Positions 1-7,697 of a stretch of DNA of 36,826 nucleotides are shown here, one piece after another. How positions within the stretch are numbered: the stretch's first letter is position 1; every line of letters starts with the position of its first letter. A program made the translations under genes and the position numbers. This DNA is from Gammaproteobacteria bacterium (GTDB taxonomy: Bacteria > Pseudomonadota > Gammaproteobacteria > GCA-001735895). The notes under the pieces were generated by a model. The model worked only from the letters and a program-made list of their open reading frames with translations. It ran no database searches and had not been told where the DNA came from. The DNA lies in NCBI GenBank assembly GCA_018669845.1, contig JABHSO010000225.1, positions 1 to 36,826 of the forward strand. Direction: 5' to 3'.

Positions 1-260
1 ACCCTCAACCCATTTATACTTAAAAAGAACATTGAGAAGAAACTTAGGGTTATTTTTAAACTTGTAAAAGTTACCTCTAATGTGAGGCAACGTATCTGAT
101 TATTTTAATGCTACGGTTACCTTTTGTTATGAGTCAACGCGTATGTAATTATTTTTTAATAGCTGTACTTTGGGCTAAAGCTAACAGGACACCATAGGAA
201 TTTAGAGTTTTGGACAAACTCTGAAATGGTTTTAATGAATTTATTGTTTATGGAGAGTGT
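1..260. other. Intergenic window edge, no gene seen
   Basis: I see no convincing open frame on either strand. The only structure is a 7-bp perfect inverted repeat (AGAGTTT, loop TGGAC, AAACTCT) at 204-222, just beyond the stop of the minus-strand gene at 261-542. It could end that transcript, but no T-run follows it on the minus strand, so I do not call it a terminator. Confidence 0.4.
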
Positions 261-542
261 TTAAGAATTACCCTGTCCTAGTTGTTCACCAGTTTTGTTC
301 CAGACCCAGTGACCCCATTCATCTTGATGAATTTCGCCTAGATCTTTTAACTTTTCCATAGCTTCATCAAATTCAGATTCCATCACCGAAATACTGGTTT
401 TAGTATTATCGTCACTATCATCTGCTGCACGCAAACCGTAAGCCACAATTTCAGCATCACTGGCGTGCTTCCTTTCTTTCAACCAGAGTAGCATGAAAAT
501 CATGGCAACAAAGCCTATTAAAATAGTAACTAATATTAACAT
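261..542 (-). CDS. Small membrane-anchored hypothetical protein
   Basis: A 93-residue protein of unknown function. The first 22 or so residues are almost all hydrophobic and form one membrane segment or uncleaved anchor, followed by a short basic stretch (KERKH), so the remainder is expected on the cytoplasmic side. The soluble part is acidic, with a DDSDD run and a helical stretch ending in a small Trp-rich patch near GHWVWNKTGEQ. I do not recognise a family. It stands alone: a gap of about 180 bases of AT-rich DNA separates it from the next minus-strand gene. The ATG at 542 is the only sensible start because it begins the hydrophobic segment. Confidence 0.6.
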   Translation of the reverse strand: MLILVTILIGFVAMIFMLLWLKERKHASDAEIVAYGLRAADDSDDNTKTSISVMESEFDEAMEKLKDLGEIHQDEWGHWVWNKTGEQLGQGNS

Positions 543-724
543 TCAAAAACTCTTATATAACTAGTTAGGGCGTATAAAGCTATTCTAAATATTTTATATA
601 TTAATGTAAATACTTAATAAATATAAACAAATCTTATAAATCTAGGTAATTAACGTTCAATAGACTTTTCAGATAAAAAGGTTTTAAATAAAAAATCAAT
701 TTACTCCAAAAGAAAGTTTAAATT

Positions 725-988
725 TTACGATTTTTTATCCATTTCACTTCTTAAACTTTTTAACATCTTAACGCCCTTTTTACGTTGAGTATGCACTACA
801 TCAATTTTTTGGGATAATTTTTCCTTAGTATCTGAGTTTTTCTCATTATGCATCTCTTCTTTCAGAGATACTTCTTTTTGTTTTAACCTCATTAATAAAT
901 CTTGAAGTTCTTCTTTTCTCTGGTCTTTAATACCAATATCGAGATCAAAAAACTTCGCAAGTTTAATCAGTAATTTTTTACGCCCCAT
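725..988 (-). CDS. Small charged coiled-coil protein next to the Na/Pi transporter
   Basis: An 87-residue, Lys/Glu-rich protein with no membrane segment. Residues about 20-85 show a heptad-like pattern typical of a coiled coil (LQDLLMRLKQKEVSLKEEM and onward). Its ATG lies inside the 3' end of the Na/Pi cotransporter gene, overlapping it by 11 bases, and a good ribosome binding site (GAGGAGA on the minus strand, about 1000-1006) precedes it. The overlap implies co-translation. Function is unknown; by position it may modulate the transporter, which is inference only. Confidence 0.65.
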   Translation of the reverse strand: MGRKKLLIKLAKFFDLDIGIKDQRKEELQDLLMRLKQKEVSLKEEMHNEKNSDTKEKLSQKIDVVHTQRKKGVKMLKSLRSEMDKKS

Positions 989-2813
989 TCTTTATCTCCT
1001 CGTTTACTGATTGATGCTGATCATGAATTTCTTTGATCTCGCTATCATCAAGTTGAACAGTTTTCTCTGCTTCTGATAAATCTTTATTGTGCTTGATAAA
1101 TATGGTTTGCCCCATCTCAATCAATTTCCGGGACATATCATAAACATATGCCTTATCATTCATTAAAGATATAGCCATATCGGCCGTGATCTGTTTTCCC
1201 TGAATCATTTCATTAATGACTTTATTTTGAAGAGTATACTGTGTGTCAGACTCCAGTTTTAACTGGTCTATCATTAATGAAGGAATGTCATCAGATTCAG
1301 CTGTACGTATTAATTCCAAAGACTTTACCAGTTGTGCAATCTGAATTCGTAAAACATTGTACTGATCCTTTATGACTGAGTTACTACTAATCGTATACTT
1401 AGCCAGGTTTTTTTGTAAATGTTTAACATCTTTAATGGCATCAACCATATTCTGGTTCGCTCTTCTCAGCCAGTGAATTTCCCCGGACTGTTCTAGCTCC
1501 CAACCAAAAGTGGCCTGACTAATATATCGAATAATCTCACCATATAGGCTTTTCACCTTTAATTCATAATAACGATCTATATCGAAGCTATCCTTTACCG
1601 GAAAGTCATTAGTCAACTTTTTAAGATCACTTTTTCCACTTAAAATCTCTTCTCTGGGAAGGCGGAGTCCATGAGAAATGATATCTATGGTGTTATCCCA
1701 CATATGCAAGGTTTCATTGCGTACAGCTTCGGTAGCTGTATCTGCATAGCTAATAGTTGCTTCATGCAAGAAACGTGGCTTTAATCTAGATGGTGTTTTG
1801 ACAGGAATAAGGCGTTGTAAAAAATCAACCATACGACGCATGACAGGAATCATGATTAGAACACCCAGCAAGTTAAATATTGTATGAAAAACAGCCAGTT
1901 TCAGGGTAAAGTCATCATCTTCAATACCTACTTTTGAACTGATTAAATCGACGAGTTGCAAAATCTGGCTGAGGAAGGTAATGGCTACAAAGCCAGTAAC
2001 CAAATTGAAAATCAAATGGGCAACAGCAAGCCGTTTACCCTGCTCATTTGAACTGAGAGACCCAATAATAGCGGTGACAGTTGTACCAATATTTGCACCT
2101 ATCGCCAGCGCTAGAGCATTATCATAACTAATTTGACCACTGGCTAATGCCGTGATGGTTAACACCAGAGTTGCATGACTCGACTGCATAACCACAGTTG
2201 CAAACAAACCTATAGCCGTGTAAATCATCAACCCCTTTAATCCACTTACGGAAAACTGGGTTAAATCCAGTGTATCTTTGAAGGCTTCAAAGCCTTCTTT
2301 CATATAATGGATGCCGAGAAATAAAAACCCAAGTCCAGCCAATACATAACCGATTCCTTTCAGTGTTTTAGAATTTTGAAATATCAGTAATGTACCAAAA
2401 ACAAGAATAGGCATGGCATAGGCTGAAATTTTTACTTTCAATCCAAAACCTGCAATCAGCCAGGCACCAGTGGTAGTGCCCAGGTTTGCGCCAAAGATTA
2501 TGCCTACACCTTCATACAGGCCAATCAATCCAGCACTTAAAAACGAAATGGTAATCACTGAAACCAGTGAGCTGGACTGCATGATACTTGTAGACACTAT
2601 GCCAAAGGTCAGGCTTTTCCAACGTTTATTGGTCGCTTTAGCCAGTATTTTTTCCAGTGTGCCCCCGGTAAAGACTTTAAACCCAGTCTCCAGTGATAAC
2701 ATACCAAAAAGAAAAATAGCGACACCGGCTGAAATCACCTTAAAATCGGGACTTACCCAGAACCCCCAGCTAAGGGTGATTAAAATTGAAGGTAGTAGTA
2801 TTTTTCGGAGCAT
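978..2813 (-). CDS. Na/Pi cotransporter family protein with PhoU-like C-terminal domain
   Basis: A 611-residue inner-membrane protein of the Na+/phosphate cotransporter II (NptA/YjbB) family, expected to move inorganic phosphate with sodium. The membrane part (residues about 1-345) contains the two inverted family repeats: QSSS at about 79-82 followed by GANLGTT at 108-114, and QSSH at 210-213 followed by GANIGTT at 239-245. Residues about 350-600 are helical and cytoplasmic, like the PhoU-type tail of many bacterial members. The gene overlaps the small coiled-coil gene at its 3' end. No clear Shine-Dalgarno is visible upstream of the ATG at 2813. Bacterial homologues often act in phosphate export or homeostasis, so direction of transport is not settled by sequence. 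Confidence 0.88.
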   Translation of the reverse strand: MLRKILLPSILITLSWGFWVSPDFKVISAGVAIFLFGMLSLETGFKVFTGGTLEKILAKATNKRWKSLTFGIVSTSIMQSSSLVSVITISFLSAGLIGLYEGVGIIFGANLGTTTGAWLIAGFGLKVKISAYAMPILVFGTLLIFQNSKTLKGIGYVLAGLGFLFLGIHYMKEGFEAFKDTLDLTQFSVSGLKGLMIYTAIGLFATVVMQSSHATLVLTITALASGQISYDNALALAIGANIGTTVTAIIGSLSSNEQGKRLAVAHLIFNLVTGFVAITFLSQILQLVDLISSKVGIEDDDFTLKLAVFHTIFNLLGVLIMIPVMRRMVDFLQRLIPVKTPSRLKPRFLHEATISYADTATEAVRNETLHMWDNTIDIISHGLRLPREEILSGKSDLKKLTNDFPVKDSFDIDRYYELKVKSLYGEIIRYISQATFGWELEQSGEIHWLRRANQNMVDAIKDVKHLQKNLAKYTISSNSVIKDQYNVLRIQIAQLVKSLELIRTAESDDIPSLMIDQLKLESDTQYTLQNKVINEMIQGKQITADMAISLMNDKAYVYDMSRKLIEMGQTIFIKHNKDLSEAEKTVQLDDSEIKEIHDQHQSVNEEIKNGA

Positions 2814-2952
2814 ATTGAATGGGATAAAAACAGGAGTTTTGGTTATAAAACAATAACCATTCGTAATCTGTTGTTATTCAGTTAATTCTAGTTGAAAATA
2901 TACAAAACAACATAGAAAAATTATTACCGTATCAGCTTTTTCACTGACCCAT

Positions 2953-2984
2953 AAAAAAGGGCTCACTGTTTCCAGTGAACCCTT
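2953..2984 (-). terminator. Rho-independent terminator of the hemerythrin-like gene
   Basis: A 12-bp stem with a 4-base loop (2957-2984) lies 25 bases past the stop codon at 3009. Read on the minus strand the stem is AAGGGTTCACTG / CAGTGAGCCCTT with one U:G pair, and it runs into TTTTTT. The wobble works only on the minus strand, which supports this orientation. Confidence 0.85.
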
Positions 2985-3008
2985 CTAAAAATATATGGTT
3001 ACCTGAAC

Positions 3009-3455
3009 TTAGGCTACTTTTTTCATATTCCCACTGATAGAACGTATTAGAGGGTATAAATGTTCAGTTTCATCCTGTATTCGATTCAATACCATTTCAA
3101 AAATTTCTTTTGTTTCATCATTGAATTTATCGTAATTGGATATCAGCAACTTATGTTTACCAGGGTGAGACCATTTTTTTAGATATTTCTGAAAGATTCT
3201 CTTAATTTCAATAGAGCCTGACATGAAGTTTTCAGCTATTTTTTTACTTTTATCATCACCATCTTTCAAGATAGATGAATAAAGATGATTATCCTGAATT
3301 TCAAGATGGTTTTTAACCTTTTCAACATAATCAAAAAACAGATCACAGGTAATTTGTGTATCACACATTGAACGTTCTTCTATAAGATATAGAAATACAT
3401 TCGATACTTCAGTGATTTTGTGGATTTGTTTGTATAGTTCGTCGTAAGTAATCAT
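3009..3455 (-). CDS. Hemerythrin HHE-domain-like protein
   Basis: A 148-residue all-helical soluble protein. The pattern fits a hemerythrin-like HHE four-helix bundle, which binds a di-iron centre through His and acidic residues. One half carries HLEIQDNHLY at about residues 51-60, and the other carries a DETEHLYPLI stretch near residues 128-137, the usual HxxxE/E..H signatures. Such proteins serve in oxygen, NO or iron sensing and storage; the exact role cannot be read here. A strong minus-strand terminator follows at once and a 230-base gap separates it from the gene upstream, so it is probably a single-gene transcript. Some canonical iron ligands are hard to place, so an iron-free relative is possible. 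Confidence 0.6.
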   Translation of the reverse strand: MITYDELYKQIHKITEVSNVFLYLIEERSMCDTQITCDLFFDYVEKVKNHLEIQDNHLYSSILKDGDDKSKKIAENFMSGSIEIKRIFQKYLKKWSHPGKHKLLISNYDKFNDETKEIFEMVLNRIQDETEHLYPLIRSISGNMKKVA

Positions 3456-3646
3456 TATTGGTCCTCAGTTGTGTTAAAGCATAAACACACTCTTTTCTAT
3501 TGTCCATAAAAAATCTAATGATTTAGTAAAAGTATTATTTTGTGACACTTTTATTAGATTTTATCGAGATTTTAAAAAAATAATTTAATCTATGTTAATG
3601 CAAAATATCATAAAACAGATGAAATATATTCAACTAAATCATAAGT

Positions 3647-3672
3647 AGCTAATAACAACTTTTTTATTAGCT
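3647..3672 (-). terminator. Possible 3' hairpin after the TVP38-flavoprotein gene
   Basis: A perfect 9-bp inverted repeat, AGCTAATAA / TTATTAGCT with an 8-base loop, lies 14 bases past the stop at 3686. It is AT-rich and lacks a T-run, so it may be a weak terminator or only an mRNA-end stabiliser. Confidence 0.35.
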
Positions 3673-3685
3673 TTCGTTAATAAAA

Positions 3686-5815
3686 TCAGGACCTTCTCCA
3701 TTGATGGAATTTTGTCACCCAGTTTAATATTTTTACTGGAGCATGAGCCCGTTTCCACTCACCAGCAGCAAACTTATTTGATTCAGCCAGGGTCGGGTAG
3801 ATATGAATAGTGCCCAATATTTTATTAAGCCCCAGACCATGTTTCATCGCCAGTACATATTCTGCGATTAAATCACCCGCATGTTCGCCAACTATAGTAA
3901 CACCCAAAATTTTGTCTTTGCCCGGAACGGTTAATACTTTGATAAAACCATGTGCCTCGCTATCTGCAATGGCGCGATCCAGGTCATCAATATTATAAGT
4001 AGTCACTTCATATTCAATATTTTGCTCTTTAGCTTCTGTTTCATTTAAACCTACCCTTCCAACTTCAGGTTCAATAAATGTAGCCCAGGGTATGATTGAA
4101 TAGTCGACTTTAAATCGTCGTGCTATTCCAAACAGTGAATTTACCGATGTATACCATGCCTGGTGGGCGGCAGTGTGAGTAAACTGGTAGGGTCCGGCCA
4201 CATCACCACAGGCATAGATAGTCGGTATACTGGTTTGAAGGTACTCATCAACTTCTATAGTGCCGTTTGAAGACAGTCTCACGCCTAATTCTTCAAGCCC
4301 AAATCCAGCTGTATTCGGCGCTCGACCAACTGCTACCAGTAAAGTGTCAAAAGGTATTTCAATCTCTTCGCCTTCATGCTCTGCAACAAGAATATTAACT
4401 CCATTTTTCACAATAACTTTTTTAGCTCTGTGATTTACCAGTACGTTAACGCCTTCGTTGGTAAATTTCTGCAAAATCAGTTCCGATATTTCAGGGTCTT
4501 CACGTCCCATCAATCGTGGAGCCATCTCGACCTGGGTCACATCAACACCTAAACGGTTAAAGCTCTGGGTCAGTTCTGAGCCTATAGGACCGCCGCCCAG
4601 AACGACCATTTTCTTAGGTTTCTCTCGTAGTTCCCATAAGTTATCTGAGGTGTAATAGTTGATTTTATCAATCCCTTGAATGGGGGGAACAAAAGGTCTG
4701 GCACCTGTTGCCACTACAATATTTCTGGCCGTAATAGTTTTTCCATCTACTTCTACGGAATATGGAGAGGTTATTCGGGCTTCACCCTGGACAACATCTA
4801 CACCCAGCTTTGTGAATCGCTCAACAGAATCATGCGGTTCTATTTTTTTAATCACAGATTGAACTCGTTCCATCACATCTGCAAAATCAAAATCTGCATG
4901 TGCTTTTTTAATGCCAAATTCCTGGCTACGAGATATATGCGATAGAAATTTAGCCGAGCGAATAATAGCTTTTGAAGGCACACAACCTGTATTCAAACAG
5001 TCACCACCCATTTTATGTTTTTCAATCAGCGTTACTTTAGCCTTAACAGCAGCAGCGATATAGGCAGTAACCAGACCTGCAGAGCCACCACCGATAACTA
5101 TTAAATTAGTATCAAATTTTGCGGGTTTGGGATAAACCTTTAAAGCTTTATTAGACTTAATAATGCTGACAACCTTACGACCAATAAAAGGCAAAGTAGC
5201 CAGTAAGACAAATGACAGAATAAGATCTAATGAGAGAATACCGGATGCCGACTCGATCTGTGCAAGCTGAGTACCGGCATTAACATAAACGATAGTTCCA
5301 GCTAACATACCTAACTGACTCGCCCAGTAAAAAGTAAATGTTTTCAGGCGGGTTAAGCCCATCACCATGTTAATCACAAAAAATGGGAATGCTGGAACCA
5401 GGCGCAATGCGAACAGGTAAAAAGCACCATCTTTATCGATACCTTGATTAATTGATTTAAGATTATTGTCAAACTTTTTCTGCACGCTGTCACGTAATAA
5501 ATATCGTGAAACCAGAAATGCCAGAGTCGCACCTATAGAGCTAGCAAAAGAAACAATAATGACACCTGTGAACAGACCAAAAATAGCGCCTCCGGCTAAA
5601 GTCATAATAGCTGCGCCCGGTAAAGACGCCCCGGTTACCACAATGTAAATACCAAGAAAACCGAGAATTGTTAACGCAGTATTTTGCTGATAAAACTCCT
5701 GTAAAGATGTCTGCTGTGACTTGATAAAGTCGAGTGTAAAATACTGGCCAAGATCAAATACCAGGAAAGAAGCAATGATGCTAACAAACAACCCTAAAAT
5801 GATTAATTTTTTCAT
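3686..5815 (-). CDS. TVP38/TMEM64 membrane domain fused to mercuric-reductase/Lpd-like flavoprotein
   Basis: A 709-residue two-part protein. Residues 1 to about 225 are a TVP38/TMEM64 (VTT, DedA-like) membrane domain with segments near 3-22, 48-100, 130-185 and 195-215, and typical motifs LPGAAIMTLAGGAIFG and RLVPAFPFFVINM. Residues about 237-709 form a complete class-I pyridine nucleotide-disulfide oxidoreductase: FAD-binding GGGSAG at 242-247, redox pair Cys273/Cys278 in GGDCLNTGCVPSKA, NAD(P) motif GGGPIGSE, second FAD motif YACGDVAG, and the C-terminal base pair His671/Glu678 in HIYPTLAE. The N-terminal heavy-metal domain of some MerA proteins is absent. The electron acceptor is unknown. 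It lies 109 bases downstream of sixA on the same strand. The length of the flavoprotein half (about 473) matches free-standing Lpd. Confidence 0.88.
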   Translation of the reverse strand: MKKLIILGLFVSIIASFLVFDLGQYFTLDFIKSQQTSLQEFYQQNTALTILGFLGIYIVVTGASLPGAAIMTLAGGAIFGLFTGVIIVSFASSIGATLAFLVSRYLLRDSVQKKFDNNLKSINQGIDKDGAFYLFALRLVPAFPFFVINMVMGLTRLKTFTFYWASQLGMLAGTIVYVNAGTQLAQIESASGILSLDLILSFVLLATLPFIGRKVVSIIKSNKALKVYPKPAKFDTNLIVIGGGSAGLVTAYIAAAVKAKVTLIEKHKMGGDCLNTGCVPSKAIIRSAKFLSHISRSQEFGIKKAHADFDFADVMERVQSVIKKIEPHDSVERFTKLGVDVVQGEARITSPYSVEVDGKTITARNIVVATGARPFVPPIQGIDKINYYTSDNLWELREKPKKMVVLGGGPIGSELTQSFNRLGVDVTQVEMAPRLMGREDPEISELILQKFTNEGVNVLVNHRAKKVIVKNGVNILVAEHEGEEIEIPFDTLLVAVGRAPNTAGFGLEELGVRLSSNGTIEVDEYLQTSIPTIYACGDVAGPYQFTHTAAHQAWYTSVNSLFGIARRFKVDYSIIPWATFIEPEVGRVGLNETEAKEQNIEYEVTTYNIDDLDRAIADSEAHGFIKVLTVPGKDKILGVTIVGEHAGDLIAEYVLAMKHGLGLNKILGTIHIYPTLAESNKFAAGEWKRAHAPVKILNWVTKFHQWRRS

Positions 5816-5924
5816 ATTAACTTTTATATTTTTTGTTTCAGTAAAGTTGCTATGACTTCCTGAGTTAACAGTTAGTTCAGTGATTGTTAATTGAAACGTT
5901 AAATATTACTACTAATACTAAGCT

Positions 5925-6422
5925 TTATTTTGAGTGAATTTTTTTAGGAAAATCATAGCTTTGCAGGTTGCCACAATGATCAATTACTTCCGACCATGCC
6001 ATATCAAACTGAATACGGGCAATCGCACAGGTTGGCATATTGACCGTTTGGTATCCACAAAGTTTATTCAGCAAAGATGTCATATCAGGATTATGCCCGA
6101 CTATCATTAATGACTTGTAATGAGATTTTGTCTTTCTAATGATATCAAACATTGATACCTGTCCCTCAAAATAAAGTCTGTCATCCTGAGTTATATAACG
6201 TGAATCATAACCTATAGCATCTGCCAAAATAGTTGCTGTTGTAATAGCTCTAATTGCAGGACTGGAAACTATAAGATCGATTTCTACATCAGCTTTTTTT
6301 AACCGTTCCCCCATATCAGGAGCACTTCTAAATCCACGTTTATTTAATGGACGTTGTATGTCCGATAAAGATTTATCTTTCCAGGATGATTTGGCATGTC
6401 TGACCAGGTAAAGAGTTTTCAT
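5925..6422 (-). CDS. sixA: SixA-type phosphohistidine phosphatase
   Basis: A 165-residue histidine phosphatase of the SixA branch. It starts with LYLVRHAKSSW, where Arg8-His9 form the catalytic RHG-type motif with the phosphorylated histidine. The second catalytic histidine is His110 in MIVGHNPDM. In Escherichia coli SixA removes phosphate from histidine in phosphorelay or phosphotransferase proteins; the partner here is unknown. It sits 74 bases downstream of mnmH on the same strand and could share its transcript. Length is normal for the family. Confidence 0.85.
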   Translation of the reverse strand: MKTLYLVRHAKSSWKDKSLSDIQRPLNKRGFRSAPDMGERLKKADVEIDLIVSSPAIRAITTATILADAIGYDSRYITQDDRLYFEGQVSMFDIIRKTKSHYKSLMIVGHNPDMTSLLNKLCGYQTVNMPTCAIARIQFDMAWSEVIDHCGNLQSYDFPKKIHSK

Positions 6423-6496
6423 TATAATATTTTTCCTGATATTAACCTGTTTAGAATAATTTAATGGAACCGGATGAGTTTTAATAATAGAAATTG

Positions 6497-7624
6497 TTAA
6501 TTAAATTTAGCCACGTCATAACACTTCAGGTTATCTTCTGACCATTGCAAAATTTCGGCTTCTGTCCCCCTAAATATAACATCTACAGGTTTTTTCTTTA
6601 GCTGGTAATCATACATTGGGTCATAATAATCCAGCAATAACTGGCTGATTCCATCATCAAACAGGTCACTCTCACCCGTTTCAAATAAGTGTGTTAATGC
6701 TTTAGAAAAAGAAGCATGAATTCTTTGCATACGTTCTCCACCTAATCTCTTTTTGATCCTGATTAAATTATCCAGCACAAAAGAAGAAAAAATGGATTCG
6801 GCCTGATCTCCGTATTGCTGCTGATATAAAGGCCAGCTAGTTGAAATATAATCTTCACGAATAATCCTGACTCTGTCAGGTAAATCTCGTTGTAGAAAGA
6901 TTCGTGGTGCCAAAATCATCTTTTGATGAAACTCGAACGGTAAAATTAATCGCCCGATCATCTTTCCTTCATCTTCAAGCAACAACCCTGATTCAGGGTA
7001 TTGGTGACGATATTTTAGACAATCAATAGAAAGCTGATTTTCCCAGTTGATAGGCGTTGGCTGATAGTCATTTACATCACGTCCAAACGCTGAACCTTTG
7101 TGATTAGCCAAGCCTTCCAAATCAACATGATAAGGCGTTTTCTTTATTACTCGTGTTTTCCCGGAGCCAGTTAAACCACTTAAGATGACAAACGGTATTT
7201 GCGACACACTCACATCAAGCTGTTCAAGCAAATAACTGCGCATGGCTTTGTAACCACCCTTGATTAAAGGATAATCAATACCCTGTTCTTTAAGCCATGC
7301 CTGAGTAGTTCTAGACCGTAAACCACCACGAAAACAATACAAATAACCCTCAGGCTTACTAACTACAAATTGTTCCCAGTCATCTAAACGTTGTTTCCTG
7401 ATTTCAGGTGTTGCCAGCTTTAACCCTAGCTCTATAGCTTCATCCTGCCCTGCATCTTTATATTGTTTCCCAATAACAGCTCGTTGCTCATCATCCAGTA
7501 AAGGCACATTTAAAGAGTTCGGAAATGCACCGTTATTAAATTCAACAGGGGCACGTACATCCATCATTGGAATATTATTAAGAAATAGATCGAGATAATT
7601 ATCAGTATTCGACAGCTTGGACAT
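6497..7624 (-). CDS. mnmH: tRNA 2-selenouridine synthase
   Basis: A 375-residue enzyme (also called SelU or YbbB) that geranylates and then selenates 2-thiouridine at the wobble base of Lys, Glu and Gln tRNAs. An N-terminal rhodanese domain ends with the catalytic Cys97 in YCFRGGLRS, and a P-loop GLTGSGKT lies at about 150-157. Both halves and the length match the family. The selenium donor is selenophosphate from SelD; no selD lies in this window, so it must be elsewhere. The gene sits 73 bases after rlmKL on the same strand. Confidence 0.92.
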   Translation of the reverse strand: MSKLSNTDNYLDLFLNNIPMMDVRAPVEFNNGAFPNSLNVPLLDDEQRAVIGKQYKDAGQDEAIELGLKLATPEIRKQRLDDWEQFVVSKPEGYLYCFRGGLRSRTTQAWLKEQGIDYPLIKGGYKAMRSYLLEQLDVSVSQIPFVILSGLTGSGKTRVIKKTPYHVDLEGLANHKGSAFGRDVNDYQPTPINWENQLSIDCLKYRHQYPESGLLLEDEGKMIGRLILPFEFHQKMILAPRIFLQRDLPDRVRIIREDYISTSWPLYQQQYGDQAESIFSSFVLDNLIRIKKRLGGERMQRIHASFSKALTHLFETGESDLFDDGISQLLLDYYDPMYDYQLKKKPVDVIFRGTEAEILQWSEDNLKCYDVAKFN

Positions 7625-7697
7625 ATCAAGTTTTTAGTTTAAATTTATCATTCGATTCTACCAGACCTGATTAATTCATGAATTGATCAGAGGTTGC

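Noticed and set aside
204..222. Hairpin near the window start as a terminator
   Set aside because: The stem is 7 bp and AT-rich, and no T-run follows on the minus strand.
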